A DNA stretch of 59,407 bases, from positions 9,542 to 68,948 of the forward strand of contig NZGD01000302.1 in NCBI GenBank assembly GCA_002690925.1. The letters run 5' to 3'. The position numbers and the translations under genes are program-made. The notes under the pieces were generated by a model. The model made no database searches, was not told the DNA's origin, and saw only the letters and a list, made by a program, of their open reading frames with translations. How positions within the stretch are numbered: position 1 is the stretch's first letter; each line of letters begins with the position of its first letter. Shown in pieces: positions 19,166 to 28,513 of this stretch. This DNA is from Rhodopirellula sp. (GTDB lineage: Bacteria > Planctomycetota > Planctomycetia > Pirellulales > Pirellulaceae).

Positions 19166-20605
19166 TTGCAATGTCAAAAGAACACTGGCCTCCTAACGTT
19201 GATCGATCCGCAATTGAAAATCAACCGACGCAAGCTATTGCAACACACTGGCGGCGGCATTGGCTTGTTGGCATTGCAATCGCTTCTGATGGCAGACCAA
19301 AGCACGTCTGCCAAAAAAACGCCCATGCCGCACTTTGTTCCGCGGGCAAAGCGAATGATCTGGCTATTCATGCATGGAGGCCCGAGCCATGTTGACCTTT
19401 TTGATCCCAAACCAGAGCTTTCCAAATATGCGGGACAACCTCTACCAGACAGTTTTGGCAATGTGATGACCCGGCGGAAGGTAGCCAAAAATCCTTTACT
19501 GGGCCCGATCAAGCCATTCCGGCCTCGAGGCAAATCGGGGCTACCTATTTCCGATTTCATGCCGCACTTGGCGACACATGCAGATGACCTGTGCGTGATT
19601 CGTTCTTTACATGGTGACAGCGTGAACCACCCGCAATCGGTCTATCAGATGAATACGGGTAGCATTCTGATGGGTCATCCCAGCTTTGGAAGTTGGTTAG
19701 CATATGGCCTTGGTAGTGAAAATGAAGACATGCCTGCGTTTGTTGTGCTTCCAGATCCAGGAGGAGGCCTTAAGGGCGGCCCTTCTGCTTGGGGCAGTGG
19801 TTTTCTACCACCTACCCATCAGGGCACAGCGATGCGACCGGGAAGAACGCCCATCCTGAATCTCACACCCCCTACCGGCATCTCTGATTCTCAACAGCGT
19901 GGAACACTTGACTTTCTGCAACGTCTGAATAAACGACATCTTCTCAATCGAGATCATGACGAAGAATTATCAGCACGAATTGCCGCCTATGAGCTGGCTT
20001 TCCGAATGCAAAGTGCTGCACCCGAGGTATGCGACTTTTCAAGCGAAACAGCAGACACAATTTCACGATATGGTATCGACCGTCCCAACACACAGGACTT
20101 TGGGCAACGCTGCCTACTAGCACGTCGCATGCTTGAGCGTGGTGTCCGCTTTGTGCAAGTGTACTCTGGCAATACCAATGGCTGGGACGCTCACAAGGAT
20201 GTGGCTGCCAATCACGGTGAATACTGTCAAAAAACAGATCAACCCATCTCAGCATTGCTGACAGACCTGAAGCAGAGTGGGTTACTGGAAGACACCCTCG
20301 TAGTATGGTGCGGAGAGTTTGGACGCATGCCCATGAGCGAACAAGGTAAGGGGAGAGACCATAACCCTTGGGGATACAGCGGCTGGATCGCCGGGGCCTC
20401 GGTCAGCGGCGGCCGCGCCTATGGCGCCACGGATGCCATTGGCTTGCGCGCTCAGACAGACCGCGTCCATGTGAATGAATTCCACGCCACTTTATTACAC
20501 TTGATGGGCCTGGACCATCGAAAACTGGTTCACTCACATAACGGGCTGGACGAACGTCTGACCGGCCCCGCCGAGGTTGACGTTGTGAAGGGATTACTGA
20601 CATGA
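19166..20605 (+). CDS. DUF1501 domain protein, Tat-exported
   Basis: A protein of about 479 residues of the DUF1501 family, related to alkaline phosphatase-like/sulfatase folds and greatly expanded in planctomycetes. A twin-arginine type leader is visible (NRRKLLQHTGGGIGLLALQ, about residues 20-38), so export by Tat is likely. The core shows WLFMHGGPSHVDLFDPKPEL, then HPSFGSWLAYGLGSEN and WCGEFGRMP near the C-terminus, all family landmarks. The start is uncertain: no in-frame ATG precedes the Tat motif, so TTG at 19166 or near 19199 must be used. Its TGA overlaps the ATG of the next gene (ATGA at 20602-20605), so the two are translationally coupled. Biochemical function is unknown for the family. 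Confidence 0.88.
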   Translation: MQCQKNTGLLTLIDPQLKINRRKLLQHTGGGIGLLALQSLLMADQSTSAKKTPMPHFVPRAKRMIWLFMHGGPSHVDLFDPKPELSKYAGQPLPDSFGNVMTRRKVAKNPLLGPIKPFRPRGKSGLPISDFMPHLATHADDLCVIRSLHGDSVNHPQSVYQMNTGSILMGHPSFGSWLAYGLGSENEDMPAFVVLPDPGGGLKGGPSAWGSGFLPPTHQGTAMRPGRTPILNLTPPTGISDSQQRGTLDFLQRLNKRHLLNRDHDEELSARIAAYELAFRMQSAAPEVCDFSSETADTISRYGIDRPNTQDFGQRCLLARRMLERGVRFVQVYSGNTNGWDAHKDVAANHGEYCQKTDQPISALLTDLKQSGLLEDTLVVWCGEFGRMPMSEQGKGRDHNPWGYSGWIAGASVSGGRAYGATDAIGLRAQTDRVHVNEFHATLLHLMGLDHRKLVHSHNGLDERLTGPAEVDVVKGLLT

Positions 20606-22686
20606 CTGGGCGTCAGCATGATTTACTTCGATGCAGCTCCCCACCAATCCGACCGTTACTTGGATGCAGATCTTTAGTTGGATGCAGGCAATATTCGTTT
20701 TACGCGCTCTTGCTTTTTATCTGTTTCGCACTGACTGGATCGCCAGTTCTCTGGGGTGTCGAAGATGCCGCGTCAACAGTAAGACAAGCCGATAAGATTG
20801 AGGGGTCTGAAACCAACGACATTGAGCGTGCCGAGCTCATCGAACAAGAATTGCAGATCGACAAGATCGACCGCGGCCACTGGGCCTATCGAAAGCTCAC
20901 TGATTTTCCACCACCTGATACTGGCCAATCAGACTGGCCTCGGACCACCATTGACCAGTTCATTCTGTCCAAACTGCAAAGCCATTCCTTATCACCTGTA
21001 TCCGAGGCAACACGCGGGACACTGATTCGCAGGTTGAGTTTTGACTTGACTGGTTTGCCACCCACATCTGCGGAGTTGTCGCAGTATCTGAACGATAAGC
21101 GACCGGGCAGTTATCGACGTCTTGTTGAACGACTACTTGCCTCACCCCACTATGGTCGTCGCTGGGGCCAATACTGGCTGGACCTTGCCCGTTTTGCAGA
21201 AACCGATGGATACGAACACGACAAAATCCGCAGCAACGCTTGGCGATATCGCGATTGGATCGTGAACGCCCTGAACAGGGACATCGGCTACGACCGATTT
21301 ATCACCCTGCAACTTGCAGGCGATATCCAACCAGCACCAGACGCAAAGCAACCCTCCTCGAAAATAGCAACTGCATTTTTACTCTCGGGCCCTGACATGC
21401 CCGACATCAACTCCCAACAGGAGCGTCGTCATGTTCTCTTGAACGAAATCACAGCGACAACAGGATCAACGCTGCTAAGCCTTCAAATCGGCTGTGCTGA
21501 GTGCCACAACCACAAATACGATCCAATCAGCCAGGGAGACTTCTATCGTCTGCGAGCTTTTTTCGACCGCGCAGTAAAGCTGAAAACCAACCAATCCGTC
21601 AGCACCTTGACACCTAATGCAAACCCTGATGCTGCCAGCCAAATTCACCCACGCGGCAACTGGCAAACGGCAGGTCCCCTCGTTTCAGCTGCATTTCCAC
21701 GCATCGCTAATATTTCTGATGTTCAAGTCACTGCCAAGCTTCACCCGCGTGTGCAACTTGCTCGCTGGCTGACTGACCCAGGACATCCACTCACAGCCCG
21801 TTCCATCGCGAATCGAGTTTGGCAACATCATTTTGGAACAGGTCTATCAAACACTCCCAGCGACTTTGGAGTCATGGGTGAAGAACCATCACATCCAAAA
21901 CTCCTGGATCACATTGCAAGCCGCCTGATCAATCACGATTGGAGCCTGAAAGATTTACATCGACAGATTGTTCTCTCTGCAACTTACCGAAGCCAAAGCA
22001 AGCCGCCAATCGCTGACACTGGCACCGCTGATGATGAAGACTCCGACGCGGCACAAGTATGGGAGGATGCCAAACTCACTGATCCGGACAACCGCATGTT
22101 GGCGCGATTTCCTCGTCGCCGACTTGATGCAGAATCAATTCGTGACGCCATGTTACTGGCCAGTGGCACACTGAATCACCAAGCCGACGGCCCCGGCATT
22201 CGCCCTCCACTACCGCAAGCATTGGTCAAAACATTGAAGTCCGGTCAATGGAAGACGAGCACTGACACAGCAGAACACTATCGACGCAGCATCTACATCT
22301 TTGCACGACGCAATCTGCGTTACCCACTCTTTGCGACATTTGACCGACCCGCAGCTAATTGCAGCTGTGCTACTCGAAATCCATCAACGACCGCACTTCA
22401 ATCTTTACTACTTTTGAATTCCAACTTCACATTGGATTTATCAAAACGCTTGGCATCTCACTGCATCAATGAACACTCTGAAAGCACCAAGTTGCAAACA
22501 CGTGAAATTTTCCAACGTGTATTTGCACGACTACCCAGCAGCCGCGAAGAATTGGAATGCCGTGACTTCCTTGTCAAGCAAGCTGCCATAGCCAAGCAAC
22601 AAGGTTCCGAAAATTCGGCATTGGTCGCTCTAACCGACTTGTGCCGAGCGCTATTTAACAGCAACGAATTTCTATACATCGACTGA
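20602..22686 (+). CDS. DUF1549/DUF1553 domain protein (planctomycete PSCyt-type)
   Basis: A 694-residue exported protein with a hydrophobic signal segment at about residues 31-52. The DUF1549 part includes RRLSFDLTGLPPT, RRWGQYWLDLARFAETDGYEHD and GCAECHNHKYDPI. The DUF1553 part includes ARSIANRVWQHHFGTGL, SDFGVMGEEPSHP, LDHIASRLI and RRLDAESIRDAML. These domain pairs occur almost only in Planctomycetes/Verrucomicrobia, usually beside DUF1501 genes. Many relatives carry an N-terminal c-type cytochrome domain with CxxCH; none is seen before DUF1549 here. CAECHNH is the family motif inside DUF1549. The gene follows DUF1501 in an ATGA overlap. A role in extracellular polymer breakdown is often suggested but is not shown by the sequence. 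Confidence 0.9.
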   Translation: MTGRQHDLLRCSSPPIRPLLGCRSLVGCRQYSFYALLLFICFALTGSPVLWGVEDAASTVRQADKIEGSETNDIERAELIEQELQIDKIDRGHWAYRKLTDFPPPDTGQSDWPRTTIDQFILSKLQSHSLSPVSEATRGTLIRRLSFDLTGLPPTSAELSQYLNDKRPGSYRRLVERLLASPHYGRRWGQYWLDLARFAETDGYEHDKIRSNAWRYRDWIVNALNRDIGYDRFITLQLAGDIQPAPDAKQPSSKIATAFLLSGPDMPDINSQQERRHVLLNEITATTGSTLLSLQIGCAECHNHKYDPISQGDFYRLRAFFDRAVKLKTNQSVSTLTPNANPDAASQIHPRGNWQTAGPLVSAAFPRIANISDVQVTAKLHPRVQLARWLTDPGHPLTARSIANRVWQHHFGTGLSNTPSDFGVMGEEPSHPKLLDHIASRLINHDWSLKDLHRQIVLSATYRSQSKPPIADTGTADDEDSDAAQVWEDAKLTDPDNRMLARFPRRRLDAESIRDAMLLASGTLNHQADGPGIRPPLPQALVKTLKSGQWKTSTDTAEHYRRSIYIFARRNLRYPLFATFDRPAANCSCATRNPSTTALQSLLLLNSNFTLDLSKRLASHCINEHSESTKLQTREIFQRVFARLPSSREELECRDFLVKQAAIAKQQGSENSALVALTDLCRALFNSNEFLYID

Positions 22687-22807
22687 TGCCCTGCAGCTTG
22701 TGAAACTGCTGTCCCGGAGCATCATCGGCGTAACTGCATTGACAGAAAATTGCCAATTTTGGTAGGCAGTCTTCAGAGCCGGGGAAACCACATGGCGAGC
22801 TACCCCG

Positions 22808-22837
22808 GATTCCGCTGCACCAGATTCCGCTGCACAA
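22808..22837. repeat. Two-copy tandem repeat of 15 bases
   Basis: GATTCCGCTGCACCA (22808-22822) is followed by GATTCCGCTGCACAA (22823-22837) with one difference. It lies in the gap between the DUF1553 gene and the secretin-like gene, about 40 bases before the latter's start. Confidence 0.75.
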
Positions 22838-22874
22838 AGTTGACAATCCTCAGTTCAAACTACAGTCGTTAATC

Positions 22875-23834
22875 ATGCGAACAATGTTAGTGGCTTGTTT
22901 GTTCACGTTTACCTCGGGATTACCCGTGCTGGGGCAATTAACGATCACCAATCCCGATGGGGTGCCCCCCCCCAGCAATGTTCGCCAGGTGTCGCTTTCA
23001 ACACCGCCCTCGATTGATGCACCGATCCCAGCCCGGCGTCCACCATCCCAACAACTGAGGATCAGAGTCCAGTTCTTGGAGGTTGACCAGACCACACGAG
23101 AGGCAATTTACACTGGACTTGGAACAGATGTACTTCGCACCTCGACTAACCTGCCCCGAGAAAAACCGCAGGATTCAGACTCAAAAACACTGCACAATTT
23201 TCCGAATCAATCAGATGCGGTTACCCGAACGACGGCCTTGGTGACACAGGCAGTCATTAGCACTGCAGAAGTTGCCGGCATTCTCAAAATGACCGAAGCT
23301 TCGAGCAACTCGATCATTGCAGATGCTCCCAACCTACTACTCTTGAACGATAACAAAGTCGAATTGACGGATATGACCCAGCGTCCCTTCGTTGTCAATC
23401 ATGAAAAGCATGGCGATGAAACCAAGCCGATCTTGCAGCACATTGAAGAGGGAACCCGCCTGGGGATTCTTGCCAGAATGGAAGCATCGACTATTTCAAC
23501 CGAAGAACATCTGGAAATTGGTTGTGAGATTGTTTCACGACGAGTGATCGATATACGAACAGACTTTGTCTTTGGTCTTGGAACGAAGCCTTTGCGAATA
23601 CAAATTCCACAACTGCAGGTCACTACTGCAAGAGCGAAAGCAAACCTTACTTTTGGCCAGACTTTACTGGTCGACCCACACGTCACATCGACTCGGGTTT
23701 TCCGAAGCGAAACAAGCGTACCGTTTCTGGGAAGACTTCCGTACGTGGGCCGCTCGTTCAAAAATGTCGCAGTCACAACTCATGATCAACACTTGATCGT
23801 GTTGCTGCACCCCGAGCCAGGGTCAGAAGACTGA
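22875..23834 (+). CDS. Free-standing secretin-domain protein, exported
   Basis: A 319-residue protein with a signal peptide (MRTMLVACLFTFTSGLPVLG). The second half has the layout of the C-terminal secretin domain of type II/III secretion and type IV pilus outer-membrane channels: a strand-rich ASSNSIIADAPNLLLLN region, a G-T-R-L-G-I turn, LTFGQTLLVDP, and VPFLGRLPYVGRSF followed by HLIVLLHPE. The N-terminal N0/N1 ring domains found in true secretins are missing; only about 120 residues of Pro-rich linker and one short alpha/beta segment come before. No pilus or secretion genes are adjacent. Whether it forms a pore is unknown. It follows the DUF1553 gene by 188 bases. Confidence 0.75.
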   Translation: MRTMLVACLFTFTSGLPVLGQLTITNPDGVPPPSNVRQVSLSTPPSIDAPIPARRPPSQQLRIRVQFLEVDQTTREAIYTGLGTDVLRTSTNLPREKPQDSDSKTLHNFPNQSDAVTRTTALVTQAVISTAEVAGILKMTEASSNSIIADAPNLLLLNDNKVELTDMTQRPFVVNHEKHGDETKPILQHIEEGTRLGILARMEASTISTEEHLEIGCEIVSRRVIDIRTDFVFGLGTKPLRIQIPQLQVTTARAKANLTFGQTLLVDPHVTSTRVFRSETSVPFLGRLPYVGRSFKNVAVTTHDQHLIVLLHPEPGSED

Positions 23835-24054
23835 TCACAAGGGTATCGCCCAAGAACAAACTCCTGGTTTGACTGAACCTGAAATACTTGGAACACTCGG
23901 ACTCTGGACACAGAAACAAGGGACAATTGAATTCACGCGAAAGGCAGTCACACGCTTAATTACGGTTTGGGATCGCGACGCTCTGCCCACCTGTGCCTGA
24001 CCTTCGTTCGCCAAACTGTTTGCACATTATCTGCAGTCACTCGATCAGCGCCGA

Positions 24055-26379
24055 CTAGTCAGCAACGGCCAGTCCCGAGTCATCATCATCGCTTCGAATT
24101 TGTGCTCGTGGCTTCTGTTTGATCGTTCCCGGCACCAGCCATGGGCCGCTGCTATTGTCTTCGATCAGCTTTGCCAACTCAGCAGTATTAATCGATTCAA
24201 CTTCGAGAAGTTTTTGCGTCACTGCTTCGAGCACTTCCCGTCGCTGCTCCAGAATTTCGCGAGTTTGGGTCAGTTCATCCTCAATGATCCTAGCCACCTC
24301 TTTGTCAATCAGCTTGGCCATATCCTCGCTATGCGACATTTGAAATCCATCAGCACCGCCGCCAGCAAGGAAAGCAGACTTGGAGCTTCGTCTGAAATTA
24401 ATTCGTCCAAGCCGACTCATCCCATAGTCCATGACAATACTTCGGGCTACTTCAGTACATCGCTCCAAGTCATTCTGAGCACCAGTGCTGATGTCCTGAA
24501 AGATCATCTCCTCAGTCAATGTACCGGCCAGCAACACCTTCATATTGCTTTCCAACTCAGATTTGGTCATCAGATAACGCTCTGACTCGGGCCTTTGCAT
24601 AGTGTATCCCAGCGCAGCGAGCCCTCGTGGAATGATGCTTACTTTATGAACTGGATCGGAATTGGGCAGCGCCGCAGCAACGATGGCGTGCCCTGCTTCA
24701 TGGTACGCAACACGAATTTTCTCATCCTCGTTCATCACCCGGTTTTTCTTTTCAAGTCCGGCAGTCACGCGTTCCACCGCCTCATTGAACTCGTGAATCC
24801 CCACGGCACGTTTTTCGGCTCTGGCTGCCAGCAAGGCAGCTTCATTGACCAGGTTCGCAAGGTCGGCTCCGACAAATCCGGGAGTGATCGATGCGATGTC
24901 CTTCAAGTCTACTTTTTCATCCAGTTTTACGTTTTTGACATGCACACGAAGAATGTCCTCACGACCACTAATGTCGGGCCGATCCACTAGCACGTGTCGA
25001 TCAAATCGTCCGGGACGCAACAACGCCGGGTCGAGTGTCTCTGGGCGATTTGTAGCAGCAACAACAATGACACCCGAGTTCGAGTCAAAACCATCCATTT
25101 CTACCAATAACGCGTTGAGCGTCTGCTCACGTTCATCATGACCACCCACAGTCGAACCGCTTCGACTTTTCCCCAAAGCATCGAGTTCATCAATAAAAAT
25201 GATGCAGGGTGCACGATTGGTCGCCTGTTGAAACATGTCTCTCACGCGAGCTGCACCGACACCAACATACATCTCGACGAAATCACTTCCTGACAAGCTG
25301 AAAAAGGGGACACCCGCCTCACCAGCAATTGCTTTTGCCAGCAGCGTTTTCCCTGTACCCGGAGGTCCCACCAGCAGAACTCCCTTCGGAATGCGGCCTC
25401 CCAAGGACTTGTACTTGTCGCTGTTCTTAAGAAAGTCCACGACCTCTCGAACTTCTTGAACGGCTTCGTTGATCCCAGCAGCATCATCAAACGTAATCGC
25501 CAGATCCTCTTGTCCATAAAGCTTGCCACGACTCCGAGAAAAAGCCATCGGCGAGCCCACGCCACCCATTCTCCGCAACATGATGATTCCAAGAATGACA
25601 AGAACGCCAATCATCAACAGTTCAGGCCAGTGATCTCGAAACAAACGGCTTGGTCGTGCGTTATCCCACGTCACACCGGAAGCATTTAGGTACTCAACAA
25701 GTCGTTTGTGCTCAGCTTCATTATTCGTATCACGAATTGTTTTGAACTCAACGACTTTGTAAGTGTCACTGACGGGACCTTTGTTATCGATCCCGCGGCC
25801 ACGATAAGCAACTTTCCCAGTGATCTCACCATCGGCAACCTTGACATCCTCAAGGCCACCGAATTCCACTTGATACTCAGGACTTTTTGTCGACGGAACA
25901 ATCACCGTCACCTCAGGATGAACGACTTTCTTCGCATCGGAACCGTCCTCGACTGAGCCAGATTTTTCGGAATCCGCTTTTGACTTAGCGGCAACCTCGG
26001 CGGGTGTCTTTTCGGCAATCCCAGTACCATCAGCACCCACAGGATCAGTCTGTATTTCAGCAGATTCTGTTTCAGCAGCATCCGCGTCATCTTTCGATCT
26101 GGCAGCATTTTCGCCATTGCCACCCGCCTCAACGACATTTGAGTGACTTTCCAGATTGCCCTGATCATTGTCGGGCGTCAGAGGAATGTCGGCCTGCCTG
26201 GCTTCGGCCATTGCGGCCAACAATTTCATTAAATCGGGGTAACGCAAACGCATATCGCTACCGCCGAACAGGAACGCACTTAGCAGTACCGCCGACACGA
26301 TCGCGATCAACACGAACCAGACATTGCCACCGCTTCTCGGCTCAGAACCATTTGAATTTCGTTGCTTGTCGTCACTCAT
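24055..26379 (-). CDS. ftsH: ATP-dependent zinc metalloprotease FtsH
   Basis: A 774-residue membrane protease that unfolds and degrades membrane and soluble proteins. Membrane segments are at about 20-40 and 253-268. The AAA module has Walker A GPPGTGKT (338-345), Walker B CIIFIDELDAL (from 392) and the second region of homology ATNRPETLDPALLRPGRFDR. The zinc site HEAGH is at 560-564. The segment between the membrane helices is longer than usual and contains about 90 residues (60-155) rich in Asp, Glu, Ala, Ser and Lys, probably disordered and facing the periplasmic side. The C-terminus is also charged (RSDDDDSG). The ATG at 26379 is unambiguous. It stands alone between oppositely directed genes. 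Confidence 0.96.
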   Translation of the reverse strand: MSDDKQRNSNGSEPRSGGNVWFVLIAIVSAVLLSAFLFGGSDMRLRYPDLMKLLAAMAEARQADIPLTPDNDQGNLESHSNVVEAGGNGENAARSKDDADAAETESAEIQTDPVGADGTGIAEKTPAEVAAKSKADSEKSGSVEDGSDAKKVVHPEVTVIVPSTKSPEYQVEFGGLEDVKVADGEITGKVAYRGRGIDNKGPVSDTYKVVEFKTIRDTNNEAEHKRLVEYLNASGVTWDNARPSRLFRDHWPELLMIGVLVILGIIMLRRMGGVGSPMAFSRSRGKLYGQEDLAITFDDAAGINEAVQEVREVVDFLKNSDKYKSLGGRIPKGVLLVGPPGTGKTLLAKAIAGEAGVPFFSLSGSDFVEMYVGVGAARVRDMFQQATNRAPCIIFIDELDALGKSRSGSTVGGHDEREQTLNALLVEMDGFDSNSGVIVVAATNRPETLDPALLRPGRFDRHVLVDRPDISGREDILRVHVKNVKLDEKVDLKDIASITPGFVGADLANLVNEAALLAARAEKRAVGIHEFNEAVERVTAGLEKKNRVMNEDEKIRVAYHEAGHAIVAAALPNSDPVHKVSIIPRGLAALGYTMQRPESERYLMTKSELESNMKVLLAGTLTEEMIFQDISTGAQNDLERCTEVARSIVMDYGMSRLGRINFRRSSKSAFLAGGGADGFQMSHSEDMAKLIDKEVARIIEDELTQTREILEQRREVLEAVTQKLLEVESINTAELAKLIEDNSSGPWLVPGTIKQKPRAQIRSDDDDSGLAVAD

Positions 26380-27078
26380 CAGCTAAATTCTTGCGGGTAT
26401 TTCGGGCATGGGCAGGGTGCGTGCAACCTGCCCCTTGATAAAACGTGCTGGAAGAACGCTTGCATTCGACTTGCAATAAGCCGCTCTCTATCGTTGCCCG
26501 CCAGAAGGGGTTGCGGAACAACTTTCCGCGTCAAAACGAGAGATTTGCGTGCAAATTTTCGGGCAAACGGATCGCCTCATCGCATCATTCATAGTCCAAC
26601 AACGAAGTCCACTCCCCTTGGGAACGATCAACGATGCGTGCATTCTTCGATCATTCGCCAAACAAGGCAAGCAGGGAGACGGACCCACGAAGCTATGGTC
26701 GGGCCGTACCAAATGTTCAAATCCGAAATAAAATTGTGTTGAAGTGGGGTCAATCTAGCAAAAAAACACCTCAAATCGAGGGAATGAATGCCAGCCACTT
26801 GAAAACCCGACTTCTGGGACATAGAGCCAGCGACGCATCTTAAGATGACTCACCGGCCCCGAGCATTCGTTCAGCAGGAGTTCCTTGTGAGCAACTTTTG
26901 AACACAACCGCCATTTTTATGGCCAAAATGCACAATGGGACAGAGTCGGTTGTGATAAGTTCCCCAAGCTGTGGAGCCCCCCGTTTTGGTGCAAACTGGG
27001 GAATCAAACAAACAGATAGACGCCGATGACGGGATTCCGTAAATAAAGGTCCCTCCAACTCACTCGCTGGACGCTATT
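26380..27078. other. Divergent intergenic region between ftsH and dxr
   Basis: About 700 bases that should hold the promoters of both genes. Several 60-75 codon frames lie on both strands (for example 26488-26712 minus, 26634-26843 plus); they overlap and look random. I see no RNA gene, repeat or clear hairpin. Confidence 0.4.
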
Positions 27079-28299
27079 TTGAACCAAGACGGACCCCATC
27101 CCGAGGACAACCGCGCCTGCCAGAACGTAGCCGTTCTGGGAGCGACGGGCAGCATTGGGACAGCAACCATCGATGTTGTGACCCAACTCAATCGGGTCGA
27201 TCCAGACTTCCACTGGCACGTCGTTGCTGCTTCTGGACATAAAAACACCTCGTTACTGGCAGAACTGGCAAGTAGCCTCGAGAATCCCCCAGACCGAGTT
27301 GTGCTATCGGACAATACAAGCATGGAAGGCTTGGGGCCTGCAGAGGCTCAACTCAGTGCGCTTGGTTCACAAATCGAGTTTGGCCCTGATGCGTTAGTTT
27401 CCGCGGCCAGTGACAAATCCGTTGATGTTGTGGTCGCGGCCATCGTCGGTCGTGCGGGGCTTGAGAGCACCATGGCAGCCGTTGAGGCTGGCAAACGCGT
27501 GGCTCTCGCCAACAAAGAAACATTGGTGGTTGCAGGGCCAGTCGTCAGTCGGTGCTGCGAGAAAAGTGGTGCGGAGCTATTGCCGGTAGATAGTGAGCAC
27601 TCAGCCATCTTTCAGTGCATCCAATCGACCGCATCCAAACCCAAAAAGTTGATTTTAACGGCGAGTGGCGGCCCCTTCCGCAAATGGACTCGCGAGCAAA
27701 TGGATGTGGCGACTCCCAAGTCGGCGTTAGCACATCCGACCTGGCAGATGGGTCCGAAAATCACCATCGACTCCGCCACGATGATCAATAAGGCACTGGA
27801 GGTCATCGAAGCTCGATGGCTTTTTGATCTGCCGGCAGATGCAATTGAGGTGGTCGTTCATCCCCAATCAATCATTCATTCGATGGTGGAGTTCGAGGAT
27901 AGCTCAGTGATTGCCCAGCTGAGCCCGCCTGATATGCGATTGCCAATTCAATACGCCTTGACCTACCCCCGACGTCTGCCGTGTCCAAGTCCAGAATTTG
28001 ATCGGACGAAACCATGGGACCTCACACTTGAGCCAGCTGACCTAGAACGTTTCCCCGGCCTGGCACTCGGTTTCGAGGTAGCGGCCGCTGGCGGCACGGC
28101 GGGTGCCGTCCTGAATGCGGCAAATGAAGAGGCAGTCGGTCTGTTCCTCGCCGGAAAAATCAGGTTTACTGACATCGTGCGGGGATGCCGCGAAGTGCTT
28201 GAAAACCACTCTCACGAATCAGATCCACCGCTGGAGCGGTTGCTGAAGCTCGATCGCTGGGCACGCGAAGAATTGCACAAACGATTCGGAGTCTCGTGA
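27079..28299 (+). CDS. dxr: 1-deoxy-D-xylulose 5-phosphate reductoisomerase
   Basis: A 406-residue cytoplasmic enzyme of the methylerythritol phosphate pathway. It rearranges and reduces DXP to MEP with NADPH. The NADPH-binding VAVLGATGSIGTATIDV is near the N-terminus, followed by ALANKETLVVAG, LPVDSEHSAIFQ, TASGGPFR, and the metal/substrate region KITIDSATMINKALEVIEARWLF. Length is normal. The start appears to be TTG at 27079; no in-frame ATG lies between the upstream region and the dinucleotide motif. The site-2 protease gene follows 214 bases downstream on the same strand, a neighbourhood (dxr then rseP) seen in many bacteria, where cdsA and uppS often precede dxr; those are absent here. 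Confidence 0.95.
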   Translation: MNQDGPHPEDNRACQNVAVLGATGSIGTATIDVVTQLNRVDPDFHWHVVAASGHKNTSLLAELASSLENPPDRVVLSDNTSMEGLGPAEAQLSALGSQIEFGPDALVSAASDKSVDVVVAAIVGRAGLESTMAAVEAGKRVALANKETLVVAGPVVSRCCEKSGAELLPVDSEHSAIFQCIQSTASKPKKLILTASGGPFRKWTREQMDVATPKSALAHPTWQMGPKITIDSATMINKALEVIEARWLFDLPADAIEVVVHPQSIIHSMVEFEDSSVIAQLSPPDMRLPIQYALTYPRRLPCPSPEFDRTKPWDLTLEPADLERFPGLALGFEVAAAGGTAGAVLNAANEEAVGLFLAGKIRFTDIVRGCREVLENHSHESDPPLERLLKLDRWAREELHKRFGVS

Positions 28300-28513
28300 G
28301 AGCTACCCTGTGGCGACAGCTCAGACCCTGTTTTTTTGTGGTCAAACTCGATCCTAATCAAATTTGATGCACCTACTATCCCTGAAAACTGGTCGTAATG
28401 ACATAATCTTACGTAGTGCCTCAGCTTAGTAACTGCGTACGATCCAGCATGCACCAACAACTGACACCCGCCTGATCCTGAACAAGACATCGAACCTGAA
28501 CAAGGCTTCCTGA

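Noticed and set aside
18575..19177. Opposing frames of 133 and 128 codons upstream of the DUF1501 gene
   Set aside because: They overlap on opposite strands, and neither has a recognisable motif or start signal.
26488..26843. Short frames between ftsH and dxr on both strands
   Set aside because: Mutually overlapping and without protein-like composition.
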